Shown: positions 34,677 to 43,509, numbered from the stretch's first letter. The stretch is 64,000 nucleotides of DNA from Candidatus Latescibacterota bacterium (GCA_022827835.1 JAJEIO010000061.1:186001-250000), one strand, 5' to 3'. Numbers and translations: made by a program. Notes: generated by a model not told the origin, from the letters alone.

Positions 34677-37600
34677 GTGAACGACGCGAATAGGCCTGCA
34701 AGAACTCCAAGACAGAGGAGCCCCTTTGATCGCATCCTAGGGCACCAGTACACGGTTTTCGACGGGTTGGCCGGGATGCAGGTGGAAGACATCTACCAAG
34801 ATCAGCGCGGCCTGCTGTGGATCGCCACGGCCGACGGCGGCGTAAGTCGGTTCGACGGAGCGCATTTCGATACCTTTGGTCTGTCGAATGGACTACCCAG
34901 TCTCACGGTAATGACCATTGCCGAGGACGCGGATGGACGGCTACTCTTCGGTACGTTCGGCGGTGGGTTGGCGGCTTACGACGGGCGTGGTTTTCAGGTG
35001 TACACCACCGAGCACGGGCTGCCCTCCAACGACATATTGGGCCTGCAATCCCAAGCCGATGGTTCGATACGGGTTTTGACCGACGCAGGGATAGGCTGGT
35101 TTGTCGAAGGGCGATGCGTAGAGCGCGTGACAGAAATTGTGGGTCAGCCGCTAGGGCGGGTGTTCGATATGGCGACCGACGCAACGGGTACGACGTGGCT
35201 GGCGACGCTGAAGTGGGGGATCATTAGCCTAGACGGTCGGCGCATGAGTGCGGAAAACGGCGCGATGCAGTGGCCGTGGAAATTCGCCCAAGACGCCTCC
35301 GGTCTGCTGTGGATCGCCTTTCGCTACGTTGGTACCGAAGCCGTTATAGGTCGCTATGATCCAGATAACCAACAACTCGACCTGATCAATGCGGACGCAA
35401 CTATCGAAGGGACGGAGGCCGTAAATCACGGCACGCGGCATGTGCGCTTGGACGATAGAGGCTGGCTGTGGATGACTCGCCGGGGCGTGCTAGTGTATGA
35501 CGGAGAGGAGTGGCATCCTTTTTCCGCTGGCTTGCCGGATATTCACTTTTCGGATGCACGGCTGACCTACGCGGACCGCGAAGGAAATGTCTGGGTGGGG
35601 CTTTGGGGCGGCGGGTTGGTTTTTTGCGATCCGGTCAGTGTCCAGTTATACACCGAAGCCGACGGCCTGCCCGATAGCGGGGTCCACCAGCTAAGCGAAG
35701 ATCACCAAGGCCGGATCTGGATCGGCACGATGGGGGGCTTAGCCTGTCTTGAAGACGACCGGATTCGCTCAGTGGAGACCGGGCACAAGGTCTCGTCGTT
35801 GGCGACAGACCGCGAGGGGCAAGTCTGGCGCGGGAGCCCCGAGGGGAAGGTAATCAAAGGGGTGGGGAAAGAGGCCCAAGTGATCGAGGTGGCAAAAGGC
35901 CACGACGCCGAAGAAATCATGCTGTACCCAGACCAAGAAGGGCGTATAAGGGTCGGCACTTCCGGGGGATGCTTGGGCAGGATAGAAGGCGACCGCTTTA
36001 TAGCCGAGCAGCAGGGACCTAATTATTGCCGAGTCGCGTTGCAGGATAGCGAAGGCACCTTGTGGATCGGTAGCTATGGGACAACGCCGGCTCTGTACTA
36101 TTACAAAGACGGCCATTTCCACGCGTCTGACATAGCCGGTATAGAAACCGTCGCTTATGTGAGTGCGTTGTGCGACTACGAGGGTGCGCTTTGGATCGGG
36201 ACGGCCAACGGCCTTTTCGCCTTTGACTACCGCGCCCAACAGGTGCGTCGGTTTACGGCAGACCAAGGCGATCTGTCCGTCAATAGCATCTTGGCTCTGG
36301 TCGCTGATCCCGAGCAGGAGTGTCTATGGATTGGGACGAGCGGTGGGGGCGTACTGAAGTACGATGGTCGGGGGTTTCAGAGCATCCGTTTGGGCAAATC
36401 CACCCTGGAGAATATTGTCGAGGCCATCCTGCGCGATAGTCGGGGCCGGTTGTGGTTTGGGACGCGGGCGGGGCTGATTGCGTACCAGCCTGGGGATACA
36501 CCCCCAGGTGTCGTGATCCGCCAAGTCATGGCAGGAAGACTCTTGGAGATGCCCCAAGCCGTGTCCTGCTCGGATAGCACTCCCGAGATTCAGTTCCGCT
36601 TCCAGGGTCTCAGCTTCAGAAGCGGGGCCGAGCAGATGCGCTACAGCCATCGGCTCGTCGGCCACGGCCCGGCGGAAGAATGGAGTGCATTCGCGCCTTC
36701 CAACAGAGTGTCGTACAACGGGGTCCCGGTTGGCCAATTCTGCTTTGAGGTGCGGGCCTTAGATCGGGATGGCCTCATGTCGGAAGTAGCCACCCTCGAT
36801 GTACAGGTGTTCCCCGACGAAAAGAGCGCACGCCTCCAGCGCCTAGAACACATGCACATGCTGCGGGCTTCGGATCAGGAGTTTCTCAGCCAAAGCCAAG
36901 TCATGACCCGGCTCTTAGAGGAAGTCACACAGATGGCCGAGACCGATATGACGATGCTGGTGCTGGGTGAGACCGGCGTGGGCAAGGAGGTACTCGCTCA
37001 GAGGATCCACAACCTGAGCCGTCGCCGAGGGCAGCCCTTTGTCGCACTCAATTGCGGCTCCCTGCCCGCTGGGCTGATCGAGAGCGAGCTGTTCGGCCAC
37101 GAGCGAGGGGCCTTTACTGGTGCCGTGAAGCGGCATATCGGCTGTTTTGAACGAGCGAACTACGGCACCTTGTTACTCGATGAAATCGGCGATCTGTCGT
37201 TGGAAGTCCAACGGGCACTGCTCCGCATTCTGGAAAATCGCTATCTGATCCGCGTCGGTGGCGAGCAGTCTATCCCAGTGGATGTGCGGGTGATTGCCGC
37301 GACCAACAAGGATCTGAAAAAGGCGATTGAGGCGGGGACATTCCGGGAAGATCTGTTTTACCGCTTGAGCGCGTGGCCGGTGAAGCTGCCGCCGCTACGG
37401 GAGCGTCGAGAGGATATTCCGCTCTTGGCGGCGCATTTTGCGCGTCGGTATGCCCAAAGTCTGCAGCGACCCGTGCCAGCTTTGGGCGACGGAGTAGTGA
37501 ATCATTTGCAGCAGTACGCGTGGCCGGGGAATGTGCGCGAGTTGGAGCATTTGATCCGGCGGGCGGTGGTGCTGTGCCAAGGGGAGGTTATTCAGGTGGA

Positions 37601-37826
37601 GGATGTACCGCTGCCTTCTGAAGACCAGGCCAAAGAGGAGCCGTTTGAGCCGCCAGTTGAAGCCAAATTCAAAGACGAGAAACAGCAAATCGTGGAGGCG
37701 CTCCAAGCCTCCGAGGGGAGGATCTATGGAGAGCGGGGCGCGGCGCGCTTGTTGGGCATGAACCCGGAGCGACTGCGTTCCCGCATGCGCGTGTTCGGGT
37801 TGCAACGACCGAAGAAAAGGTCTTAA
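34677..37826 (+). CDS. Reg_prop double beta-propeller / Y_Y_Y / sigma54 AAA+ / Fis-HTH activator (paralogue 1)
   Basis: A 1049-aa one-component regulator. Residues about 25-620 hold 13 to 14 Reg_prop motifs (GLLWIATADGGVSRFDG, GNVWVGLWGGG, GRIWIGTMGG), enough for two seven-bladed propellers; about 640-715 is a Y_Y_Y Ig-like domain. After a short linker comes a sigma54-interacting AAA+ domain: Walker A GETGVGKE (about 764-771), the GAFTGA sigma54-contact loop (about 811), and Walker B LLDEIGDL. A Fis-type HTH (GERGAARLLGMNPERLRSRM) closes it. There is no signal peptide, membrane helix, kinase or receiver domain, although Reg_prop/Y_Y_Y modules normally form the periplasmic sensor of histidine kinases. 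It starts at GTG 34677 with AGAAGG upstream. It likely controls the sites at 37865 and beyond. Confidence 0.9.
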   Translation: MNDANRPARTPRQRSPFDRILGHQYTVFDGLAGMQVEDIYQDQRGLLWIATADGGVSRFDGAHFDTFGLSNGLPSLTVMTIAEDADGRLLFGTFGGGLAAYDGRGFQVYTTEHGLPSNDILGLQSQADGSIRVLTDAGIGWFVEGRCVERVTEIVGQPLGRVFDMATDATGTTWLATLKWGIISLDGRRMSAENGAMQWPWKFAQDASGLLWIAFRYVGTEAVIGRYDPDNQQLDLINADATIEGTEAVNHGTRHVRLDDRGWLWMTRRGVLVYDGEEWHPFSAGLPDIHFSDARLTYADREGNVWVGLWGGGLVFCDPVSVQLYTEADGLPDSGVHQLSEDHQGRIWIGTMGGLACLEDDRIRSVETGHKVSSLATDREGQVWRGSPEGKVIKGVGKEAQVIEVAKGHDAEEIMLYPDQEGRIRVGTSGGCLGRIEGDRFIAEQQGPNYCRVALQDSEGTLWIGSYGTTPALYYYKDGHFHASDIAGIETVAYVSALCDYEGALWIGTANGLFAFDYRAQQVRRFTADQGDLSVNSILALVADPEQECLWIGTSGGGVLKYDGRGFQSIRLGKSTLENIVEAILRDSRGRLWFGTRAGLIAYQPGDTPPGVVIRQVMAGRLLEMPQAVSCSDSTPEIQFRFQGLSFRSGAEQMRYSHRLVGHGPAEEWSAFAPSNRVSYNGVPVGQFCFEVRALDRDGLMSEVATLDVQVFPDEKSARLQRLEHMHMLRASDQEFLSQSQVMTRLLEEVTQMAETDMTMLVLGETGVGKEVLAQRIHNLSRRRGQPFVALNCGSLPAGLIESELFGHERGAFTGAVKRHIGCFERANYGTLLLDEIGDLSLEVQRALLRILENRYLIRVGGEQSIPVDVRVIAATNKDLKKAIEAGTFREDLFYRLSAWPVKLPPLRERREDIPLLAAHFARRYAQSLQRPVPALGDGVVNHLQQYAWPGNVRELEHLIRRAVVLCQGEVIQVEDVPLPSEDQAKEEPFEPPVEAKFKDEKQQIVEALQASEGRIYGERGAARLLGMNPERLRSRMRVFGLQRPKKRS

Positions 37827-37864
37827 AGGGAAAAGTCGCGGACCATTGCGCTGTGGTGAAAAGT

Positions 37865-37919
37865 CGTATTTAATACGATTATCTTCGTATTTAATACGGA
37901 AAAAGTCGTATTTAATACG
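37865..37919. promoter_or_regulatory. Enhancer (UAS) cluster 1: three phased palindromes
   Basis: Three identical 13-bp palindromes, CGTATTTAATACG, at 37865-37877, 37886-37898 and 37907-37919, spaced exactly 21 bp (two helical turns), so all face one side of the helix. They lie about 40 bp after the regulator gene and about 130-190 bp upstream of a sigma54 promoter, the usual place for activator binding. Confidence 0.75.
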
Positions 37920-38001
37920 GAATTTTTAGATCAACTTGTAACGACGACGGACATCACGCCTGATAAAAAGAAATTTCACGCTATATAAAACTATGTTTTC
38001 C

Positions 38002-38033
38002 AATCCTTTAGGGCACATCCTAAAGGATTTTTT
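38002..38033 (+). terminator. Hairpin with T-tract (copy 1)
   Basis: A perfect 11-bp stem, AATCCTTTAGG/CCTAAAGGATT, with a 6-nt loop and a run of six T. It lies between UAS cluster 1 and the sigma54 promoter, so it would stop transcripts from upstream rather than those from the promoter. Four related copies occur downstream. Confidence 0.75.
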
Positions 38034-38050
38034 GTGTGAGGTCTGCTGTG

Positions 38051-38066
38051 TGGTACGAAATATGCT
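38051..38066 (+). promoter_or_regulatory. Sigma54 (-24/-12) promoter 1
   Basis: TGGTACGAAATATGCT: GG at 38052-38053 and GC at 38064-38065 with exactly 10 nt between, matching the TGGCAC-N5-TTGC consensus. Transcription would begin near 38077, upstream of the minigene at 38146 and the FG-GAP gene at 38335. Confidence 0.65.
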
Positions 38067-38145
38067 ATATCTACTATTGATGCTTATTGCCAAACACCCA
38101 ACTTTTGGGACAAATTCAATCCATTCATCCGAAAGGAGATTCGTT

Positions 38146-38262
38146 ATGAACTATCGAGCCATACTGATCGCCTGCTTGGCGACCGGCGCTTCCTGCTGCT
38201 ACGAGCGTCGAATCCACTCGTGGGGACAGGTCAAATCGCTGCTTTCAACGGGCACTCATTAA
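38146..38262 (+). CDS. Payload-less minigene: signal peptide joined to the WGxIK tail
   Basis: A 38-aa ORF with the AAAGGAG leader and start MNYRAILIACLAT common to the propeller genes downstream, but it passes almost directly into the shared C-terminal tail SWGQVKSLLSTGTH. Compared with the paralogues the whole central domain is missing. In the DNA just before the tail, a one-base insertion and a one-base deletion offset each other, so the tail stays in frame. It may be a deletion remnant or an expressed small exported peptide. It is the first gene after sigma54 promoter 1. Confidence 0.55.
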   Translation: MNYRAILIACLATGASCCYERRIHSWGQVKSLLSTGTH

Positions 38263-38263
38263 T

Positions 38264-38314
38264 CGCGCCTCGTCCGTAGGGGCGGTGCGGAGTGCAAGCC
38301 GTTCCTACGTGCCC
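38264..38314. repeat. Dispersed ~50-bp hairpin repeat, copy R1
   Basis: Begins GCGCCTCGTCCGTAGGGGCGG and ends near CCGTTCCTACGTGCC, with GCGGAGTGCAAG as loop. It directly follows the stop of a tail-bearing gene, as do copies R3 to R6. Confidence 0.7.
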
Positions 38315-38334
38315 TTAACCTCAGGAGGTAAACT

Positions 38335-40029
38335 ATGCACCGCTTTATCGCAGTTATTTTGCTGTTGGCAGCTCCACACGGGGCCTTTGCCGCAACAGGG
38401 GAGTTGTTCGCAGAACCCAACTTTATCCCCCTCGGCAAAGCCGGTGCCGGCATCGGTCGGGGCCCCAGTGATGACACCGGCACTTTGGGCGATGTAGATG
38501 GCGACGGGGATTTGGACCTCGTGGTAGCTTGGGCTCGTTGGGCGCCACAATGGGGCTGGATGGTGGCGTCCAACGACGGCTTGGGCGGCTTGGTCCCTAC
38601 CCACAACGTCGCCCGCCCATCAAGAGAAAAACCGGGAACGCCCATCGTTAGTATCTGGGGGGACGACTTCGACGGGGATGGACTCTTGGATCTGGCCTTT
38701 CAGGAGGGATTGAACCTCGAACTGTGGCACAACCGGGGTGAGGAAGGCTTTGCCACCATCCTGCAACTATCCAATGTCGGTTTCATTGGCCTCGCTGATG
38801 GTGAAGGCGACGGCGATGTGGACCTGTTGGTCTGGGAGTATGACGACGAGGCACTGCACAGCCACGAGGGGCCATCCCAAGAGGGGCCATCCCAAGCGAC
38901 CCTGTGGTCCAACGACGGTGACGCGGCGTTTGTCCGCAGCGATCAGTTCACCCTCGACAGCGAGGAGGGGTTCTGGCCTAGGCTTTGGTCCGCCGAGCGA
39001 TCGCTGGGAGCGGGAGGGGCCGCGCGCCTGTTATGGCTCCGATCGTGTTGGAGGTTCGAAGAGGCTGGACCGACGGAGGTTTGGCTAACCCAGCCGTGGG
39101 CGGCCAGCGCGGAGCCGCCGCTTTTTTTTCAGTCCATGGTCAACCCCTGTTACTCCACTCCGCTACAGGCCGGTCGCGATGGGCAGGTGGATTTAGTCGG
39201 AGTCGCCGAGGTAACCGCTATCCCCTCCGAGATCTTCGTTAACGCCTATTTCTTCACCTACCACGGCTTGGTGCTGTGGCGTCTGGACGCCTCGGGCGTG
39301 GTGGCAAGCCACACCCTGCTCGGCTCGCAGATCCACGTGGAAAGTCACCCCCTGGTCAGCGACCTCAACGGCGATGGTCTGATGGACGTGGCCGTGATCG
39401 ATAGCAACGAGGAAACGGGTCCGGCCTTGGTCGTCTTGCTCGGCCAGCGCGATGGCGTGCCTGTCCTCGAAGGCCGCTACCGGCTGTCGAGCACGGTCGA
39501 CGAGGCGCTCGTTGGCGACTCCAACGGCGATGGAGCCATTGAAGGCCGCTATCAGGTGTCGGGCACGGGCAGCGAGGTGCTCGCCGGTGACCTCAACGGC
39601 GATGGGGCCGCCGATCTGGTCGTGTTGGGGCGTGTAAATAGCAGTAGTTTTAAGGGTGGGTCTTACTTCTATACAAAGGGTGGGGCTTTCGTCTTTATCA
39701 ACCAGAACAGTCCACCCACCGCCGTAGCCGTTGAGTCGGCCACGCCGTCGGACTTTGTCTTGGGTGCGAACTATCCCAATCCATTTAATCCGGCCACGAC
39801 CATCCCCCTATCGGTGCCCGACGGTGCTGAGGCTGTGGACGTAGCCATCTACAATCTTTTGGGACAGCTTGTGCGCCAAGTGTGGTCGGGTCCGTTGACA
39901 GCGGGCGAACACCTGCTGACTTGGGATGGCCGAGACGGACAGGGCCAACTCGTCGCTTCTGGAGCCTATTTGTATCAGGTACGGGTGGGCGATCAGTTGC
40001 GCACTCGAAAGATGGTCAAGCTCGAATAG
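38335..40029 (+). CDS. Exported FG-GAP/VCBS repeat protein with FlgD-like C-terminal domain (1)
   Basis: A 564-aa secreted protein. Signal peptide MHRFIAVILLLAAPHGAFA is preceded by AGGAGGTAAA. Calcium-binding-like FG-GAP motifs recur (DVDGDGDLDLVV, DDFDGDGLLDLAF, DLNGDGLMDVAV, DLNGDGAADLVV), suggesting an integrin-like beta-propeller. The last ~90 residues form a FlgD/T9SS-like module (GANYPNPFNPATTIPLS ... GAYLYQVRVGD). Near residues 380-425 a 23-residue unit (EGRYRLSSTVDEALVGDSNG, then EGRYQVSGTGSEVLAGDLNG) is duplicated compared with the paralogues, and a 15-bp unit (EGPSQ) is also repeated. Likely a surface or secreted binding protein under sigma54 promoter 1. Confidence 0.9.
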   Translation: MHRFIAVILLLAAPHGAFAATGELFAEPNFIPLGKAGAGIGRGPSDDTGTLGDVDGDGDLDLVVAWARWAPQWGWMVASNDGLGGLVPTHNVARPSREKPGTPIVSIWGDDFDGDGLLDLAFQEGLNLELWHNRGEEGFATILQLSNVGFIGLADGEGDGDVDLLVWEYDDEALHSHEGPSQEGPSQATLWSNDGDAAFVRSDQFTLDSEEGFWPRLWSAERSLGAGGAARLLWLRSCWRFEEAGPTEVWLTQPWAASAEPPLFFQSMVNPCYSTPLQAGRDGQVDLVGVAEVTAIPSEIFVNAYFFTYHGLVLWRLDASGVVASHTLLGSQIHVESHPLVSDLNGDGLMDVAVIDSNEETGPALVVLLGQRDGVPVLEGRYRLSSTVDEALVGDSNGDGAIEGRYQVSGTGSEVLAGDLNGDGAADLVVLGRVNSSSFKGGSYFYTKGGAFVFINQNSPPTAVAVESATPSDFVLGANYPNPFNPATTIPLSVPDGAEAVDVAIYNLLGQLVRQVWSGPLTAGEHLLTWDGRDGQGQLVASGAYLYQVRVGDQLRTRKMVKLE

Positions 40030-40040
40030 GCGATCTGAAA

Positions 40041-40090
40041 CGCACCTCGTGCGTAGGGGCGGTGCGGCGCGCAAGCCGCCCCTACGCGCC
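40041..40090. repeat. Dispersed hairpin repeat, copy R2
   Basis: CGTAGGGGCGG and CCGCCCCTACG form a perfect 11-bp stem around TGCGGCGCGCAAG. It sits 11 nt after the FG-GAP stop. This is the best-formed copy and no reading frame crosses it. Confidence 0.75.
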
Positions 40091-40171
40091 TTTCTGCACC
40101 AATCCTGCCTTACCGGTCCACAAGCGCAAAATCCACAGTAATCTCTATTCGAAAAAATCGTAGGCGGCCAA

Positions 40172-40185
40172 CACGGAAAGCCGTG
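40172..40185. promoter_or_regulatory. Relic of a UAS site
   Basis: CACGGAAAGCCGTG is a single palindromic unit matching the CACG-N6-CGTG units of cluster 3. The flanking sequence (GGCGGCCAA before; GCGCTGACGGCTGA after) also matches that region. Only one unit remains, and no sigma54 promoter follows. The 40030-40361 gap otherwise holds R2 and hairpin 2. Confidence 0.5.
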
Positions 40186-40259
40186 GACAACCTTGCGCTG
40201 ACGGCTGAAGCTGCACATCGTAAAAAGAATCATCTCATATTTTGAGTGTTATGTTTTTC

Positions 40260-40290
40260 AATCCTTTAGGGTGCCCCTAAAGGATTTTTT
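40260..40290 (+). terminator. Hairpin with T-tract (copy 2)
   Basis: A perfect 12-bp stem, AATCCTTTAGGG/CCCTAAAGGATT, with a 3-nt loop and a run of T. It separates the first FG-GAP gene from the second regulator gene. Confidence 0.8.
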
Positions 40291-40361
40291 GTCGGCGGTT
40301 GTATTTTAGGGTCGGGTCATGTGTTAAAGGCCAGGAACTCCCAATCGTCGGAAGGACGAAT

Positions 40362-43300
40362 ATGAGCGACATATCCTTTGAGCACGTGTTGAGCAGTCAG
40401 TACACCATCTTTGATGGGCTGGCTGGGATGCACGTGGAAGACATCTACCAAGATAGCCGCGGGTTGTTGTGGATATCCACTGTCGATGGGGGCGTCAGCC
40501 GGTTCGACAGCGCCCGTTTCGAGACCTTGGGCCTTAAAGACGGCTTGCCCAATCTCTCGGTTATGGCCATTACCGAGGACGCGGATGGACGGATGCTGTT
40601 CGGCACGTTCGGCGGGGGGCTTGCCGTTTACGACGGGCGCGGCTTTCAGGTGTACACTACCGAGCATGGTCTGCCTTCCAACGAAATTTTTGGCCTGCAA
40701 CCACAATCGGATGGCTCGATTCTAGCGCTGACCAGTAAGGGGGTGGCGTGGGTTGCCCAAGGCCGCTGCATAAAGTCCATAACCCACATTGACGGCCAAC
40801 CGCTGGGGCTAGTGTACGATATGGCCACCGACGCGGGTGGCACCACTTGGTTGGCGACATGGGGCCAAGGTGTCCTCAGTTTGGATGGGCGGCGCATGGA
40901 TACTGGAGATCGGCAGGTCCAATACTCTTGGAAACTCGCCCAAGACCCCTCCGGCTATTTATGGATCGCCTTCCAGTACACGGGGACCGAAGCCTTGATT
41001 GGCCGTTACGACCCGCGGGACGAACAGCTTGCATTCATCAATGTGGGCAATGAGACTGAGGGGGCCGTGCAGCAGGGGACGCGGCACATCCGCAGCGACG
41101 AGCGAGGCTGGCTCTGGCTAGCTCGCCGGGGCGTACTTTGCTACAATGGGCAGGAGTGGCACTCTTTTTCCGCCTCCCTGCCGGACATAGACTTTTCGGA
41201 TACACGTCTGACCTACGAGGATCGCGAGGGCAATATCTGGATAGGACTCTGGGGAGGTGGGGTAATTTTTTGCGATCCGGCCAGCATCCGGCGCTACATC
41301 GAAGCCGACGGCCTACCCGACCGCGAGATTCGCTGCTTGGGCGAAGATCACGACGGACGAGTGTGGATTGGGACGATGGGAGGCATGGCCTATATGGAAG
41401 AGGGCCAAATCCGCCCGGTCAGGACAGGGGAAATTGTCTCGGCGATGGTAATAGATGGCCAAGGCCAGGTCTGGAGTGGCGGGAACGCAGGCAAGGTGTA
41501 TAAGTGTGAGGGCCAAACGCTACAAGCGATCTCCGTGTCCGAAGAGACCCACCCCGAAGAAATCGTCGGGCTATGCGAAGATGAGCAAGGGCGTATCTGG
41601 GTCGGCACGTTCGATGGCCGCTTCGGCTGGATAGAAGAGGACCAAATCACCTGCCTCACCGATATGTCGCTCTATGAAGGCCGAGCTATGCTGCACGACC
41701 AAGATGGAGTACTCTGGATCGGTGCATACGGAGTAATACCGGCACTCTGGTGTTATGAAGATGGGCACTTGCACCCGGCGGATATGGCCGAGGCCGAGGC
41801 CATCGCCTATGTCAACGTCTTGTGGGAGCATCAAAACACGTTGTGGGTCGGCACGGCCAAGGGGCTTTTCGCCCTTGATCTCTCGTTGCGGGAGGTGCGT
41901 CGGTTTACGGCCGAACAGTTTGGGCTGTCGGCCAATAGCATTTTGGCGTTGACAGCCGACTCACAGGGCAACATCTGGATGGGCACCAGCGGCGGCGGCG
42001 TCCTTCGCTACGACGGCCAGACCTTCCAGAGCATTCGCTTGGGGCTATCCGCTCTCGAAAACAAGGTCGAAGCCGTCCTGTGCGACCGTCGCGGTCGGCT
42101 GTGGTTTGGGACGCGGGCGGGGCTGGTTGCCTACCAACCGGGACACACCCCGCCGCGCTTGGTCATCCGCGAGGTGATGGCCGGCACGCTCTTGGCCGCG
42201 CCCGAAGCTGTATCCTGCCCAGAGAGTACCCCCGAGATCCGCATTCACTTCCAGGGTATCAGCTTCCGCACGGGCGCGGGACAGATGCGCTACAGCCGCC
42301 GCTTGGTAGGCTACGGTCCGACGGAACAGTGGAGTGCGTTTACGGCTGCCGATGTGGTCGTGTATAATACCTTGCCGGTGGGCGAGTACCGCTTTGAGGT
42401 GCGAACGATGGACCGCGATGGCTTGATGTCCGAGGTGGCTAGCCTGGAGATTCAGATTCTTCCCGATGCCAAGACCGAACGCATCCACGCCCTTGAAAAC
42501 GTCCTGCGAGCTACCGACCACGTCGTGCATAGCCAGAGTTGGGCGATGCGCCAAGTGATGGAACAGACTGTGCGAGTCGCCGAGACGGCGATGACCGTGC
42601 TGGTGCTGGGCGAGACCGGCACCGGCAAGGGCTTACTGGCGCAGACCATCCACGAGACCAGCACCCGCCGCGAGCGGCCCTTCATCCGCGTCAATTGCGG
42701 GGCACTGCCGGCTGGATTGGTTGAAAGCGAGTTGTTTGGCCACGAGAAAGGGGCCTTTACCGGGGCCGCTAGCCGTCAACTCGGTCGCTTTGAACTAGCC
42801 GATGGCGGCACGCTCTTTTTGGACGAGATCGGCGATTTGCCGCTGGAGTCTCAGCGGGTGCTGCTGCACATCTTAGAGGAGAAGGCGCTGACCCGGGTTG
42901 GCGGCCAGCAGCCTGTGAGCGTGGATGTACGAGTCATCGCGGCGACCAATCGCGATCTGCGGCAGGCCATCCAAGAGGGCACGTTCCGTGAAGACCTATT
43001 CTACCGCCTGAGCGTCTTTACCTTAGAGCTTCCGCCGCTGCGGCAGCGGCAAGAGGATATACCGGCTTTGGCGGCGCATTTTGCGAAGCAGTATGCCCAA
43101 CATCTGCAGCGGCCGGTGCCGACGCTAGATGAGGGAGTGGTCGCGCACTTGCAGGGGTATTCTTGGCCGGGGAATGTGCGCGAGTTGGAGCATCTGATCA
43201 ATCGAGCGGTTTTGCTGTGCGAGGGTGGGGTGATACGCGCTGGAGATTTGCCGCTACTGTCGGCTGCACGGCGCAGGGATGCTGGGCTACCCACGCCAGC

Positions 43301-43478
43301 GGCTGGCGAAGGCTTGGACGAAAAGCAGCAGCTTGTGGAGGCGTTGCAAGTGACTAACTGGATTATCTATGGCGAGCGGGGTGCGGCGCGCTTGTTGGGC
43401 ATGAATCCAGAACGGCTGCGCTCCCGCATGCGCTACTATGGACTGCGACGACCGAAAAAACCCGGTACAGGCAAGTAG
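40362..43478 (+). CDS. Reg_prop double beta-propeller / Y_Y_Y / sigma54 AAA+ / Fis-HTH activator (paralogue 2)
   Basis: A 1038-aa close paralogue of the protein at 34677, with the same order: 13 to 14 Reg_prop repeats, Y_Y_Y, AAA+ with Walker A GETGTGKG (about 750), GAFTGA (about 797), Walker B FLDEIGDL, and a C-terminal Fis HTH. The HTH (GERGAARLLGMNPERLRSRM) is identical over the recognition region, so both should see similar DNA; the propellers differ more, so ligands may differ. ATG 40362 with GAAGGA upstream is preferred over an upstream start at 40299. Walker A has Gly rather than Glu after the Lys. No membrane segment is present. It is followed by UAS cluster 2. Confidence 0.9.
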   Translation: MSDISFEHVLSSQYTIFDGLAGMHVEDIYQDSRGLLWISTVDGGVSRFDSARFETLGLKDGLPNLSVMAITEDADGRMLFGTFGGGLAVYDGRGFQVYTTEHGLPSNEIFGLQPQSDGSILALTSKGVAWVAQGRCIKSITHIDGQPLGLVYDMATDAGGTTWLATWGQGVLSLDGRRMDTGDRQVQYSWKLAQDPSGYLWIAFQYTGTEALIGRYDPRDEQLAFINVGNETEGAVQQGTRHIRSDERGWLWLARRGVLCYNGQEWHSFSASLPDIDFSDTRLTYEDREGNIWIGLWGGGVIFCDPASIRRYIEADGLPDREIRCLGEDHDGRVWIGTMGGMAYMEEGQIRPVRTGEIVSAMVIDGQGQVWSGGNAGKVYKCEGQTLQAISVSEETHPEEIVGLCEDEQGRIWVGTFDGRFGWIEEDQITCLTDMSLYEGRAMLHDQDGVLWIGAYGVIPALWCYEDGHLHPADMAEAEAIAYVNVLWEHQNTLWVGTAKGLFALDLSLREVRRFTAEQFGLSANSILALTADSQGNIWMGTSGGGVLRYDGQTFQSIRLGLSALENKVEAVLCDRRGRLWFGTRAGLVAYQPGHTPPRLVIREVMAGTLLAAPEAVSCPESTPEIRIHFQGISFRTGAGQMRYSRRLVGYGPTEQWSAFTAADVVVYNTLPVGEYRFEVRTMDRDGLMSEVASLEIQILPDAKTERIHALENVLRATDHVVHSQSWAMRQVMEQTVRVAETAMTVLVLGETGTGKGLLAQTIHETSTRRERPFIRVNCGALPAGLVESELFGHEKGAFTGAASRQLGRFELADGGTLFLDEIGDLPLESQRVLLHILEEKALTRVGGQQPVSVDVRVIAATNRDLRQAIQEGTFREDLFYRLSVFTLELPPLRQRQEDIPALAAHFAKQYAQHLQRPVPTLDEGVVAHLQGYSWPGNVRELEHLINRAVLLCEGGVIRAGDLPLLSAARRRDAGLPTPAAGEGLDEKQQLVEALQVTNWIIYGERGAARLLGMNPERLRSRMRYYGLRRPKKPGTGK

Positions 43479-43509
43479 AGGACAACTCTTTACAGGGCTC
43501 GGAGCTAAC

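Noticed and set aside
37865-37919. Possible CRISPR array
   Set aside because: The repeats are 13-bp palindromes with 8-nt near-constant gaps and only three copies; regulatory sites fit far better, and no cas genes are present.
40299-40361. Upstream start adding 21 residues to the second regulator
   Set aside because: ATG 40362 has GAAGGA at proper spacing and matches the start region of paralogue 1; the extension lies close behind the hairpin terminator.
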